64,000 nt of DNA from Anabaena sp. WA102 (GTDB lineage: Bacteria; Cyanobacteriota; Cyanobacteriia; Cyanobacteriales; Nostocaceae). Made by a program: the position numbers and the translations under genes. The notes below the pieces were generated by a model. The model made no database searches. It was given only the letters and a program-made list of their open reading frames with translations, and had not been told where the DNA came from. The stretch lies in assembly GCF_001277295.1 (NCBI RefSeq), contig NZ_CP011456.1, forward strand, positions 124,001-188,000. Reading direction: 5' to 3'. Of this stretch, positions 43,676-52,316 are shown in pieces; position 1 is the first letter of the stretch, and each line of letters begins with the position of its first letter.

Positions 43676-44131
43676 TTATTGATTATCTCTCCAATTTTCT
43701 AAAGAAAAACCAATTACAGTTTGGATTCTGATAAAATCAGTATCAGCAGAAACTAATGTTAATTGATTACGAATTGCTATTGCTGCTATCCAAAGATCAT
43801 TTTCATCAAAACCTAATTGAGTGATTTTAGTCGTTTGCCGTTTAGTTTTTTGCTTTGGTCCAAATTTGTTAATTAATCCTGCTTTTATTTGTCCATAAAT
43901 TTTAGCAGTTACATCATCTACATAATAAACTCGAATATCTGCGAGAAATTTCTCAATACGAGTTAAATTTTCTTCCTTATAACTAGAATTTTCTGCCATA
44001 TAAGTTAGCTCACCTACTGTAATAATAGTAGTAGCTATATTCGTTTCTCCAACTTCCTGTATATAATCCAGAACCGGCTGATTTTTCAGAAAAATTAAAC
44101 TACAATGATTAGTGTCTAAAAGATACATCAT
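43676..44131 (-). CDS. PIN-domain toxin (VapC-like)
   Basis: A 151-residue PIN nuclease. Acidic residues are in MYLLDTNHCS, ITVGELTYMAE, FDENDLWIAAIAI and VSADTDF. Start ATG overlaps the antitoxin stop (ATGA). It is a clear relative of the PIN protein at 48935: both carry the insert LINKFGPK/LINTFGPK followed by a basic stretch and LGF. The two lie on both sides of the dynamin pair in opposite orientation. Confidence 0.9.
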   Translation of the reverse strand: MMYLLDTNHCSLIFLKNQPVLDYIQEVGETNIATTIITVGELTYMAENSSYKEENLTRIEKFLADIRVYYVDDVTAKIYGQIKAGLINKFGPKQKTKRQTTKITQLGFDENDLWIAAIAIRNQLTLVSADTDFIRIQTVIGFSLENWRDNQ

Positions 44132-44400
44132 TCAAAAGGATTAATACGATTATTAATTTTCACTTTACCTCTAGTTTCAGAGACTAACTTCAGACATTCT
44201 TCCAAGTCATCCCCTACCCATGTACCAGCATGACGTAAAATTGAACGTCCTGAAGCTGGCTTATAGTTAGTTTTTTCTGATAAACTTGTTTCTTGTTTAT
44301 ATTTAATAAATTCCACAAATTCATCAATAAATTTCAAATTTTCTGGTGAAATAGTTAATAGATTCTGTTCGATTTTTTGTCTTAATTCAAGAGAGTTCAT
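44128..44400 (-). CDS. antitoxin of the PIN toxin
   Basis: A 90-residue protein in the antitoxin position. The N-terminal helix (LRQKIEQNLLTISPENLKFI) resembles DUF2281-type antitoxins. The C-terminal AGTWVGDDLEECLKLVSETR is shared with the antitoxin at 48666 (AGTWQGDDFEKCLQLVYDTR) and is probably the toxin-binding part. Confidence 0.78.
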   Translation of the reverse strand: MNSLELRQKIEQNLLTISPENLKFIDEFVEFIKYKQETSLSEKTNYKPASGRSILRHAGTWVGDDLEECLKLVSETRGKVKINNRINPFE

Positions 44401-44556
44401 AATTTTGACATCCTAATTGCAATTAATATTTTTTACTTTAATAATTTTTGATAATGATAGAATTATAGCATAAATTCGGGTTACTGAAAACTATATTCCA
44501 AAAAACAATTGTCTGAATCAGGATATCCAAGATTTAAGGATTTACAGGATGTTTAA

Positions 44557-44617
44557 AGATACCCAACTTCTTTGATTAATCCTATTATAGATGAATTATT
44601 TGAGAAGTCGGGGATAT
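44557..44617. repeat. interrupted copy of the 33-bp hairpin
   Basis: Arms AGATACCCAACTTCTT and TGAGAAGTCGGGGATAT are recognisable but separated by 27 bases inserted at the loop. It lies just after the GTPase stop codon, and the left arm has decayed by several bases. The 44401-44618 gap also holds an AGGATATCCAAGATTTAAGG repeat. Confidence 0.55.
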
Positions 44618-44618
44618 A

Positions 44619-46280
44619 CTACTTGACTAATTGTTTAATCTCCTGCTTTATCCCCTGACGTTTATTTTCAATTTGAGTTAATATCTCCTGTTTAGACTCG
44701 TCAAAATTCCTCAATTCTTGCTGATTATTTTCAATATCATTTAATTCCTCATCATAGAAACTTATAGCTTCTTCAATGTTTAATTCATAGTCTTTTACCA
44801 TTTCTTCGGCTAACTTTCTAAACTCTTCTCGCTTCTGGTTTCTAGCATTACGTAGGGTTTGCTGATTTTTTTCCTCATCTTTTTCTGCTTTAACTGTCAT
44901 AGCTGCATCCAATACTACACCACCAATAGTAAAAATTGAACCCAAGTTACGGATAAATTTAGCTGCCTTTATAGCACCAAATGGTTTAAATTTAAACCCC
45001 AGAAATTTTCCTGTCTTATAAACTAATTTTCTGGATACTTTGGATGATAATTTTCCAAGTTCTTCCAGGATTTCACCACCTTTTTTTTCTAAGATTGATT
45101 GTCCAAATTCATCAGGAATATTAGGATCGTTAATCCTCTTACCATCTACTAAATCAATAACTATTTCCCTATCAATAGTTTTACCTAATTGAGAGTTTTG
45201 TAAGTCTTTTAATTTCTCTTCAAGAGTTTTTAATTCTTCTTCTAAAGCAGCTTGAATTTTTCCTATAATCTTCTCTGACAAAGTGGTAATTTCTTGTGTG
45301 ACTTTTTCTATTTCTACTTCAATTTCTTCCTTCGTATGGTGTCCATCAATCATACTAGCTATTTTTTCACCTAGCATGATCACTTCATGTTTAAGTTTAG
45401 CTAATTCAGAACGATAAGCGTTTCTCGCTCTCGTTTGAGATGCTTGTATGATGATTTTTGCGCGTCGTAATATCTCTAATAAATTACGGGTTTTTTCATC
45501 ATTTGTACTTAAACAATTTAGTGATTTCTCCAGAGTATCAACAGCACGATGCAAAGGAGTAACTAATTTAGCGGAAAGTTCATTTTTTTGAATTAGCTTT
45601 TGCAGAGAATCAAGAAAATCATTAAAATTAGATTTAGTTTGTAAAGATTGCTGATATTTTATATATTTAGGATCTTGAGATTTGAGGTAGGAATCAGCAT
45701 CAATAAAACAGGTATAGAATTGTTGAGGATCAAAGGGTTCTATAACTTGTGTAATTGTTGATAATAAATCTTGGGGACTTCCTGATTCACGACTCATTTT
45801 ATTAACTACTAGCACCATTTGGCCAACTCTTTGCATTTGGTTAGCTACTTTTTGGAAAAATTCTGCACCTTGGGGGTTAAATAGTTCATTGGGAACGACA
45901 AACACCAGTAAATCACATTTAGAAATTCTTTCTAAGGTAATACCATCATGTTGTTCATTACCTGCATAAATTCCCGGTGTATCTAATAGTAATACATCTT
46001 GCCAAGCATATTCTGTAACTTTATCAGTACATATTTCTGCACTAATTCTCACGCTTTCATCTCTAGTTAAGGCTTTAATTAAAGTAGATTTACCAGCGTT
46101 GTACTGTCCAATAAAAGCAATAGATAGTTTTTTCTGTTGTTGATATTCTTCCCAGAAGTCTTGAAAATCATCAACTAATTTTTTAATTTCTTCTTCTGTC
46201 CGATTTTCTAAAATATCTATTGTTTCTTGGCAAAGTTGGTTAACTTTCTGGGATTTAGCATTAAATTGAAAATTTGACAT
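44619..46280 (-). CDS. dynamin-like GTPase A of the first pair (LeoA-like)
   Basis: A 553-residue large GTPase. P-loop GQYNAGKST at residues 58-66; G3 DTPG at 100-103; G4 VVNKMS near 160 (Asp replaced). A long helical stalk with coiled coil follows (about 230-420), then a hydrophobic helix RNLGSIFTIGGVVLDAAMTV (about 450) that may touch membrane, and a charged helical tail. It lies 21 bp downstream of the second GTPase gene, so they are one operon. Tandem unequal dynamins of this kind form the Eleos (LeoA/LeoBC) defence type; similarity is by architecture, not a search. Confidence 0.75.
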   Translation of the reverse strand: MSNFQFNAKSQKVNQLCQETIDILENRTEEEIKKLVDDFQDFWEEYQQQKKLSIAFIGQYNAGKSTLIKALTRDESVRISAEICTDKVTEYAWQDVLLLDTPGIYAGNEQHDGITLERISKCDLLVFVVPNELFNPQGAEFFQKVANQMQRVGQMVLVVNKMSRESGSPQDLLSTITQVIEPFDPQQFYTCFIDADSYLKSQDPKYIKYQQSLQTKSNFNDFLDSLQKLIQKNELSAKLVTPLHRAVDTLEKSLNCLSTNDEKTRNLLEILRRAKIIIQASQTRARNAYRSELAKLKHEVIMLGEKIASMIDGHHTKEEIEVEIEKVTQEITTLSEKIIGKIQAALEEELKTLEEKLKDLQNSQLGKTIDREIVIDLVDGKRINDPNIPDEFGQSILEKKGGEILEELGKLSSKVSRKLVYKTGKFLGFKFKPFGAIKAAKFIRNLGSIFTIGGVVLDAAMTVKAEKDEEKNQQTLRNARNQKREEFRKLAEEMVKDYELNIEEAISFYDEELNDIENNQQELRNFDESKQEILTQIENKRQGIKQEIKQLVK

Positions 46281-46301
46281 TGTTTTATTCTCCTGATGTA
46301 A

Positions 46302-48413
46302 TTATTTTAATTTTTCAAAATCTTCTTGCATTTGTTTGTTTATTTTTGCAATTTCATGGCAACTATCATCTAATTTTTGAATGATTTCCGATAATCCTTG
46401 AATATATATTTTCATTTGAGAAACCACTGTATTATCATATTCAATTATATTCTTAAAAAATGAATCTTGATAGGCTTTTAGTGTGATCTCTCTTTTTTGT
46501 TTTACCTGTTCTTTCAGTGAATGTTTTTCTTTCTCAATATCCTTTTTATAATTTTTATCCTCATCTGCTTTTTTCCAATCACCAGCAGTATTTACAGCAG
46601 CAGCACTCAATGTTGTCGCAACAGTCCAACCTATTGGATTCCACCAATTTGTAGCTACAGCACATACAGCACCAATAGCACCAACAGCTACACCACCCCA
46701 TTTTATCCACTTTCCTGTATCATCTTTGTTAATGTTCTGAAAATTCATTGCCATATCAATTTGAATATTTTTCAGATCATATTCATATTCCTGTTCAAAT
46801 TCCTGGAGTTTTTCTCTTAAATCAGAAAATATTGCCTCTTTGCAAGATTTCATTGTTTCCTCAATATTTTTTTCATTAACTATTCTCTTCCATTCTCTCT
46901 GTCTTCTATTGATATCCATATCTGAATAATTATCAACAAAATTACCTATTTGATTTTCTATCAGATCATATAAAGAGTCACATTTATCTTTAATTTTTTT
47001 ATTACCGTCTTTTTTGACTTCTGCAAATATCTCTTCGATTTCTTTTTGTTTCTTTTCCATAAAATCTAACTGAACAGATAACTGAGATTTTGCAACAGCT
47101 AATTTTTGATTAATTGAATTTATAAAATTTTTCAAGCTATCAGCGAAAGTTGATAAGCGTAAATTCTTACCATGAGTATAAATTTGATAGGCAATTAAAG
47201 AATATAATTCCTCTATTTTACTCAACTCCCAAAGTTGACTGCTATACTCTTGATATTCTGCTTGCGTACTTAAAAAACCAGATTGAGCATGAATAGTAAC
47301 TATATCTACATTATCTAAATTCAAATATTCCTTAATGTGACTTTGAATATGATTTTTATGTTGTGATAACCTATCTTCATCAAATACCATTTCTGGAATA
47401 TCAATGAACATCTGTAAATCTTCTAAGTTATTAGAAATATCATGTTTAACATTGAGAATTACAGCAAAGTATTTATTTTTAAGTTGTAATTCTGCCATTG
47501 CTTTAAATTCACCAGGTTGCACAGAATCATCACTGGTTAAAAACAAAATGATATCAGATTGATCAATGATTTCATTAGCTTTTTGTGTATCATCATCACC
47601 TTGATAAGCCTCAATTCCAGGTGTATCTAGTAACCGTAAACCTTGCCAAGAATATTCTTTTACATCTCTGGTTGTGCGTTGTGAACCTTTGCCAATTGTA
47701 CTACCATTACCGCGAGTCAGTGTTTCTCGTAAGGTACTTTTACCAGCTTTAGTTCTCCCAAATAATGCAACGGTAAAATTTTTGAGATGTTTTCTTTTCT
47801 GATCTAAAGAAATAACTAAATCCTCTAAACTAGCTTCGGATAATTTTTGAATATCTGATTGAATTTGTTTGAGTGTCTCTGCAAATTGGAATTGTTCAGA
47901 ACCCTTAAATTTCAAAATTTTATGGCTAACAGCTTCAACATTGCTATTAATTCTTTTAATTGCTATTTCTATTTTCTTTGCATATTTAATACTAAGATTA
48001 TAAGCAGCATTAGCTGTTTTTGAACAGTTTTTTAATGCCTCTTCAAATTCAGATTGAGATACTTTCCTTTTGGGAATTTTTACCTCATAATTAGATGTAT
48101 TTCTGTGATTTTGAGATTTGTTTGATTGAGAATAATTATAGTTATTTTCTGGTTGTAAATCAAAATTATGATACCAAATTGGATCAAAATTTTTGATTTG
48201 TTTTCCGTAAATTTTTACAATTTTAATAGATGTTAATTTAAAATAGGCTATTTCTCTCATAATAATTGGTAACAGTTGATCTTTTTTTGTAACTGCTACT
48301 GACTCCAGCACTATTTTGAGACAATCATTTTTAACAGAGACTTTGGCAATAATGCCGTCAAAGGTTAAGGATTGGTTAAGACAATGAGCGATCGCATCTA
48401 GATCAATATTCAT
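46302..48413 (-). CDS. dynamin-like GTPase B of the first pair, with extra N-terminal domain
   Basis: 703 residues. Residues 1-85 form a small alpha/beta domain (LDAIAHCLNQSLTFDGIIAK, then a conserved KIVKIYGKQ) that I recall as an N-terminal module on other cyanobacterial multidomain proteins. GTPase domain: P-loop GRTKAGKST at 219-227, DTPG at 263-266; the G4 motif is degenerate (LNVKHD). Then a long coiled coil, and a hydrophobic double segment near 578-620 (WGGVAVGAIGAVCAVATNWW and GWTVATTLSAAAV) that could be a membrane hairpin. It is first in the operon with GTPase A. Confidence 0.75.
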   Translation of the reverse strand: MNIDLDAIAHCLNQSLTFDGIIAKVSVKNDCLKIVLESVAVTKKDQLLPIIMREIAYFKLTSIKIVKIYGKQIKNFDPIWYHNFDLQPENNYNYSQSNKSQNHRNTSNYEVKIPKRKVSQSEFEEALKNCSKTANAAYNLSIKYAKKIEIAIKRINSNVEAVSHKILKFKGSEQFQFAETLKQIQSDIQKLSEASLEDLVISLDQKRKHLKNFTVALFGRTKAGKSTLRETLTRGNGSTIGKGSQRTTRDVKEYSWQGLRLLDTPGIEAYQGDDDTQKANEIIDQSDIILFLTSDDSVQPGEFKAMAELQLKNKYFAVILNVKHDISNNLEDLQMFIDIPEMVFDEDRLSQHKNHIQSHIKEYLNLDNVDIVTIHAQSGFLSTQAEYQEYSSQLWELSKIEELYSLIAYQIYTHGKNLRLSTFADSLKNFINSINQKLAVAKSQLSVQLDFMEKKQKEIEEIFAEVKKDGNKKIKDKCDSLYDLIENQIGNFVDNYSDMDINRRQREWKRIVNEKNIEETMKSCKEAIFSDLREKLQEFEQEYEYDLKNIQIDMAMNFQNINKDDTGKWIKWGGVAVGAIGAVCAVATNWWNPIGWTVATTLSAAAVNTAGDWKKADEDKNYKKDIEKEKHSLKEQVKQKREITLKAYQDSFFKNIIEYDNTVVSQMKIYIQGLSEIIQKLDDSCHEIAKINKQMQEDFEKLK

Positions 48414-48665
48414 AAACCAGCATCTTCTTTACTCAGCATCATCATAAATAACCTGAGTAGACATTATACCAAACCTAACCCATCTCAACCAGTATTTGTT
48501 AAGTATATTTACATCAAGCAGGATGATTTGAATAACATACTTTTCATACCTGATCAAATCACAACTTTTCTAAATCCTGTAAATCCTTAAATCCTGGACA
48601 TCCTGATTCTGACAAATTGATAAAATAAATAATCAGATAACGTGCGATTGCCTCTAGTACCCCCC

Positions 48666-48935
48666 ATGACCACCATTAAAGAAAAACTCATTGCGTCAAT
48701 TGAAAACGCACCAGAACCTATTCTGGAACAAACCCTTGACTATCTCGAATATCTCAAAACTAAAATAACTGCCTCTACTATTAAATCAAGCAGTATTCCT
48801 GTAAAAGATGGAGAACCGATATTACGGGCATCTAAAGCCAAAGATTTGCTACAATTTGCTGGAACTTGGCAAGGTGATGACTTTGAGAAATGTCTCCAGC
48901 TTGTTTACGATACCCGATCTGAAGCCGAATTCTGA
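48666..48935 (+). CDS. antitoxin, paralogue of the one at 44128
   Basis: 89 residues from the ATG at 48666 (MTTIKEKLIASIENAPEPIL); a GTG at 48642 extends it. The N-terminal helix is a DUF2281-type start. The C-terminus AGTWQGDDFEKCLQLVYDTR matches the antitoxin across the dynamin genes. Its stop overlaps the PIN gene start by one base. Confidence 0.78.
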   Translation: MTTIKEKLIASIENAPEPILEQTLDYLEYLKTKITASTIKSSSIPVKDGEPILRASKAKDLLQFAGTWQGDDFEKCLQLVYDTRSEAEF

Positions 48936-49378
48936 TGTATCTTTTAGACACTAATCACTGTAGTCGCATTATCTTTGGTGAAACTAATCTTATCCAACAG
49001 CTAGAACTCCACAGCGAAGCCGGCGTTGCTACCAGCGTCATTGTCCGTGGAGAACTACTTTACATGGCAGCTAAATCTCAACAAACAGCCGCCAATATCC
49101 AACAGGTGAACGCTTTTTTAAACAAAATTGACCTGTACCCTATTAATTTATCAATATCAGACATTTACGGCGATCTCAAAGGTAAACTTATTAATACATT
49201 TGGTCCTAAAGAAAAAGCAGAACGACGAAAATTTAATATCCAAACTCTAGGCTTTGGAGATAACGATCTTTGGATAGCGGCTACCGCCATTCACTATAAT
49301 CTGACTATAGTTTCCACAGACAATGATTTTCGACGTATTCAGCCAGTTTACTCTTTTGCTTTAGAGTCTTGGGTTTAA
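48935..49378 (+). CDS. PIN-domain toxin, paralogue of the one at 43676
   Basis: A 147-residue VapC-like nuclease: MYLLDTNHCSRIIFGE, IVRGELLYMAAKS, FGDNDLWIAATAI, VSTDNDFRRI. Many positions agree with the toxin at 43676, including the LINTFGPKEKAERRK insert. It is in the opposite orientation, so the two modules face away from the GTPase pair between them. Confidence 0.9.
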   Translation: MYLLDTNHCSRIIFGETNLIQQLELHSEAGVATSVIVRGELLYMAAKSQQTAANIQQVNAFLNKIDLYPINLSISDIYGDLKGKLINTFGPKEKAERRKFNIQTLGFGDNDLWIAATAIHYNLTIVSTDNDFRRIQPVYSFALESWV

Positions 49379-49438
49379 AATGTGTACTCAAATCCTAAAT
49401 CCTGTACATCCTCAAATCCTGGAAATCCTGATTCAGAC

Positions 49439-49480
49439 AAAAAAAAGCGGGCTAACCGCTTATTAGAAGGTTAACCCGTT
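49439..49480 (-). terminator. intrinsic terminator of ycf35
   Basis: On the minus strand CGGGTTAACC, an 11-base loop, GGTTAGCCCG and eight Ts follow the ycf35 stop by about 30 bases. Strong stem plus U tract. It is duplicated with the gene's 3-prime end at 42620. Confidence 0.85.
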
Positions 49481-49508
49481 TCACTTTGGGAACGCGCTAG
49501 AGAAATTG

Positions 49509-49859
49509 TTACTGCAATACCAACTTAACGTTAGCGTTTTGCAGACCGCGCTGTTTTACTTCAGCCAAAGTCTTGTTAACGGCATATTTTTGATTGATAG
49601 AGTTGATCAACTCGGTCTGGTTGTGCTTCTTAGCAACACCCCATAAGTCAGCAATGAGGTCAAAAGAACCGTCACTGTTACGAGACCAACCTAGATCGTA
49701 CTCGCCTTCCAATACAGCAACGATGTCGGAACGGAGACGCTGACCATTATAACCACGGACATCAGCTTCAGTCTTGACGCTGATACCTAAGTCGCGCAAG
49801 GAAGACTTGAGAATTTCGGCATCGGTGATCTTGGTACGCAGAGTGCTAAAGTGAGACAT
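49509..49859 (-). CDS. ycf35: Ycf35/DUF1257 protein
   Basis: A 116-residue conserved protein of cyanobacteria and some plastids, function unknown. It begins MSHFSTLRTKITDAEILKSS, with GGAGGAAA directly upstream of the ATG at 49859, and contains VRGYNGQRLRSDIVAVLEGE and YDLGWSRNSDGSFDLIAD. A longer frame to 49901 would include the ribosome site. It is downstream of ycf46. Its last five codons and terminator are copied at 42620-42709. Confidence 0.92.
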   Translation of the reverse strand: MSHFSTLRTKITDAEILKSSLRDLGISVKTEADVRGYNGQRLRSDIVAVLEGEYDLGWSRNSDGSFDLIADLWGVAKKHNQTELINSINQKYAVNKTLAEVKQRGLQNANVKLVLQ

Positions 49860-50000
49860 TTGGGTTTCCTCCAATAAGAAGATTGATGAGAAAAACGACA
49901 ACGGTTCTTTTTCAGCGAAGCCGCATTAATTGGGAACGGCTTTTTTCTATCTGTTAGCCTTGTGACTAACCTTTCCCCCTGACATTTCAGAGGAAAGCTT

Positions 50001-51512
50001 TTAAAACTCCATGCGCTGATATTCAGCAACAGAGGAGGCTGCGGGTCTAGCACGCTGTCTGGCCCAGTCTCTTAAAGCTGTGACCTGTTCTTGCATCGTT
50101 CGTGACAGCGGCAAAGTAGACTTCAATGCAGCAATAATATCTAATTGGGTGAACTCCCGATCTTGGGCGAAGGCTTCATACATAGCCGCCACTATCGCTT
50201 GTTCAATTTCTGCCCCGGAGAAGCCATCGGACATTTTTGCTAGTTGTTCTAGGTCAAATCTAGCAATTTCCTCCCGACGTTTGGTCAGGTGAATACCGAA
50301 GATATCCTGACGTTCTTCCGGTGTGGGCAGATCCACAAAGAATATTTCATCAAAGCGACCTTTCCTTAAAAACTCTCCAGGTAGGCGTTCTACGCGGTTA
50401 GCAGTCGCCATGACAAACACTGGAGATTTCTTTTCCTGCATCCAGGTGAGGAAAGAGCCGAAAATTCTGTTTGATGTCCCCCCATCAGAATCGCCAGAAC
50501 CACCGCTACCCGCAAAGGATTTATCCAACTCGTCAATAAACAGAATCGTGGGGGAAATTGATTCTGCCGTTTTCAGGGCGTTCCGCAGGTTGGCTTCACT
50601 TCGACCCACCATTGAGCCGTCGTAGACCCGCCCCATATCTAATCTCAGAATTGGTAAACCCCATAAACGGGAGGTAGTTTTAGCAATGAGTGACTTACCA
50701 CAACCGGGAACACCGAGAATTAACATTCCTTTTGGTTGGGGCAACCCGTACTCTCTCGCCCTTTCGGTAAAGGCGTTAGAGCGTTGGGTCAGCCAAGTTT
50801 TTAATTCTTCCAAGCCACCCACAGCATCAATGGTTTCATCTTCTTCGATGTACTCCAAGATACCGTTACGGCGGATGAGTTGTTTTTTCTCGGATAAAAC
50901 GATATCAACTTCATTTTCCGTCAATTGCCCAGTTGTTACCTGTGCTTTGCGGTAGACTTTCTCAGCTTCATCTTTAGTTAGACCTAAAGCGGCTCTGAGT
51001 AGCTTTTCTCGCGCCTCGGTTGTTAGCCGTCGTCCACGATTTTGCTCTTGATGGGCGGTTAAAACTTTATTTAACTCAGCCATGTCAGGCAATTGAAAAT
51101 CTAAAACAACAACTTCTTTTTCTAATTCAATCGGAACTTGTTGCACAGGGGACATTAAAATAATGTTCTTTTGCGTTCCTTTGAAACTAGCGATCGCGTC
51201 CCGGAGCGATCTGGTTGTTGCCGGCGCATCAATAAAGGGATGTAAATCTTTAAGAATAAATATACTGGGTTCTTTTTGACGAATAATCCAATCAATGGCT
51301 GCTTCGGGAGAGACAGTATTGTGTTGAGTGGTATTCCGGGGTTGACCGTACTCGACGATACCGTGAGTTACTGTCCAAATATATACTCGTCTTGGGGGTT
51401 TTAAATCTTGGGAAACTTTAAAAATTGACTGCTCTGCCCGCTCTTCCTCGGAGGTCACAAGGTAGATTAAAGGGTATTGAGCTTGAATTAAAATATTGAG
51501 CTCTTCTTTCAT
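50001..51512 (-). CDS. ycf46: Ycf46 AAA+ ATPase
   Basis: A 503-residue AAA+ ATPase of the Ycf46 type. The N-terminal degenerate domain (LNILIQAQYPLIYLVTSEEE) is followed by the AAA core: Walker A GVPGCGKSLIAKT near 262, Walker B TILFIDELDKSFAG, sensor VFVMATANRVERLP and arginine finger region FLRKGRFDEIFFVD. It is conserved in cyanobacteria and red-algal plastids and has been linked to regulation of photosynthesis or inorganic carbon use. It is transcribed with ycf35. Confidence 0.93.
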   Translation of the reverse strand: MKEELNILIQAQYPLIYLVTSEEERAEQSIFKVSQDLKPPRRVYIWTVTHGIVEYGQPRNTTQHNTVSPEAAIDWIIRQKEPSIFILKDLHPFIDAPATTRSLRDAIASFKGTQKNIILMSPVQQVPIELEKEVVVLDFQLPDMAELNKVLTAHQEQNRGRRLTTEAREKLLRAALGLTKDEAEKVYRKAQVTTGQLTENEVDIVLSEKKQLIRRNGILEYIEEDETIDAVGGLEELKTWLTQRSNAFTERAREYGLPQPKGMLILGVPGCGKSLIAKTTSRLWGLPILRLDMGRVYDGSMVGRSEANLRNALKTAESISPTILFIDELDKSFAGSGGSGDSDGGTSNRIFGSFLTWMQEKKSPVFVMATANRVERLPGEFLRKGRFDEIFFVDLPTPEERQDIFGIHLTKRREEIARFDLEQLAKMSDGFSGAEIEQAIVAAMYEAFAQDREFTQLDIIAALKSTLPLSRTMQEQVTALRDWARQRARPAASSVAEYQRMEF

Positions 51513-51602
51513 ACTATCGACCTACTTGAGACCTTATAGAGACAGTACCGATCAGCGATCGCATGGCGTTAAGCCAGACTATTAATCATCATTAATTCCT
51601 AT

Positions 51603-51950
51603 CTAACAAGGAACTAATTCTTCCTCACCCTTGGGATGGGTTTCTTCTTTTTCTCTACCATCAATGGATAGATGGTCTTGTCCGATGATTCCTGGTTGGT
51701 TGCCCAAGTTCACGAGTTCACCATCACGCAGTACCAGGGAAGTTTCACAGGTGGGACAGGAATAAATCCGGTGAGTTCGCCCATGAGAAGACGCTTCTAT
51801 CTCTTCTACTACTTCTGAGTTGGTCAGGTAGAAACTGAGCGCTCGTTCTGCTAGGTCTGACATTGGTTCTGAGTCAACGGCAGAGCGAATTTTAAGTTTT
51901 CTGTGCAGTTCCGGTGATAAATATAACGTAACCTTTTGCTTAGTTTGCAT
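51603..51950 (-). CDS. ribbon-helix-helix protein with C-terminal Cys pair
   Basis: 115 residues. The N-terminal QKVTLYLSPELHRKLKIRSA followed by SEPMSDLAERALSFYL is a ribbon-helix-helix DNA-binding domain. Downstream RIYSCPTCETSLVLRDGEL looks like half of a zinc ribbon. It lies upstream of ycf46 in the same orientation (90-bp gap), and I read it as a conserved regulator-like neighbour. Target unknown. Confidence 0.75.
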   Translation of the reverse strand: MQTKQKVTLYLSPELHRKLKIRSAVDSEPMSDLAERALSFYLTNSEVVEEIEASSHGRTHRIYSCPTCETSLVLRDGELVNLGNQPGIIGQDHLSIDGREKEETHPKGEEELVPC

Positions 51951-51989
51951 ACAACTTTCTAGTGGTCTTACCCGGGTATGTATACCACC

Positions 51990-52190
51990 TTATCGGCTCT
52001 TTTCTCAGTTGTCAAGATGGTAAAGCGTTTTAACTGCAATTTTGTTACATTTCGTAATATAACTAGGATTTTGTCTGAATCAGGATGTCCAGGATTTCAG
52101 GATTTTCAGGATTTGTGTTTGGATTTTGATGTCTAGGATTTTAGGATTTTCAGGATTTGTGTTTGGATTTTGATGATTTTGTCTAAAATA
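51990..52190. repeat. TCAGGATTTTCAGGATT-type repeats in the 51951-52316 gap
   Basis: Direct units of about 50 bp containing TTCAGGATTTGTGTTTGGAT are repeated at about 52097-52130 and 52145-52178, next to GTCTGAATCAGGATGTCCAG, a dispersed motif also near 18740, 34780, 43455, 44510, 48580 and 49390. A 75-codon minus frame (52080-52307) is partly built of these repeats; its first 45 codons could be a gene relic, but I cannot support it. Confidence 0.55.
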
Positions 52191-52316
52191 TATTTCACAA
52201 AGAGTACATACCGCTGCGTGATAATGTGGTGAAAATATTATCTGCCGTCGTTGAGCTTCGTCCTGTGCGGTTTTAAGATTATTGTTGACGGTGATGCTTT
52301 CTAACATCTTTAATTT

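Noticed and set aside
46521..46820. 99-codon plus frame with hydrophobic stretch
   Set aside because: Antisense of the 703-residue GTPase at its hydrophobic segment; no ribosome site.
52080..52307. 75-codon minus frame divergent from the dynamin operon
   Set aside because: The C-terminal half is made of AGGATTTTCAGGATT repeats. The first 45 codons could be a relic, but there is no recognised family or start context.
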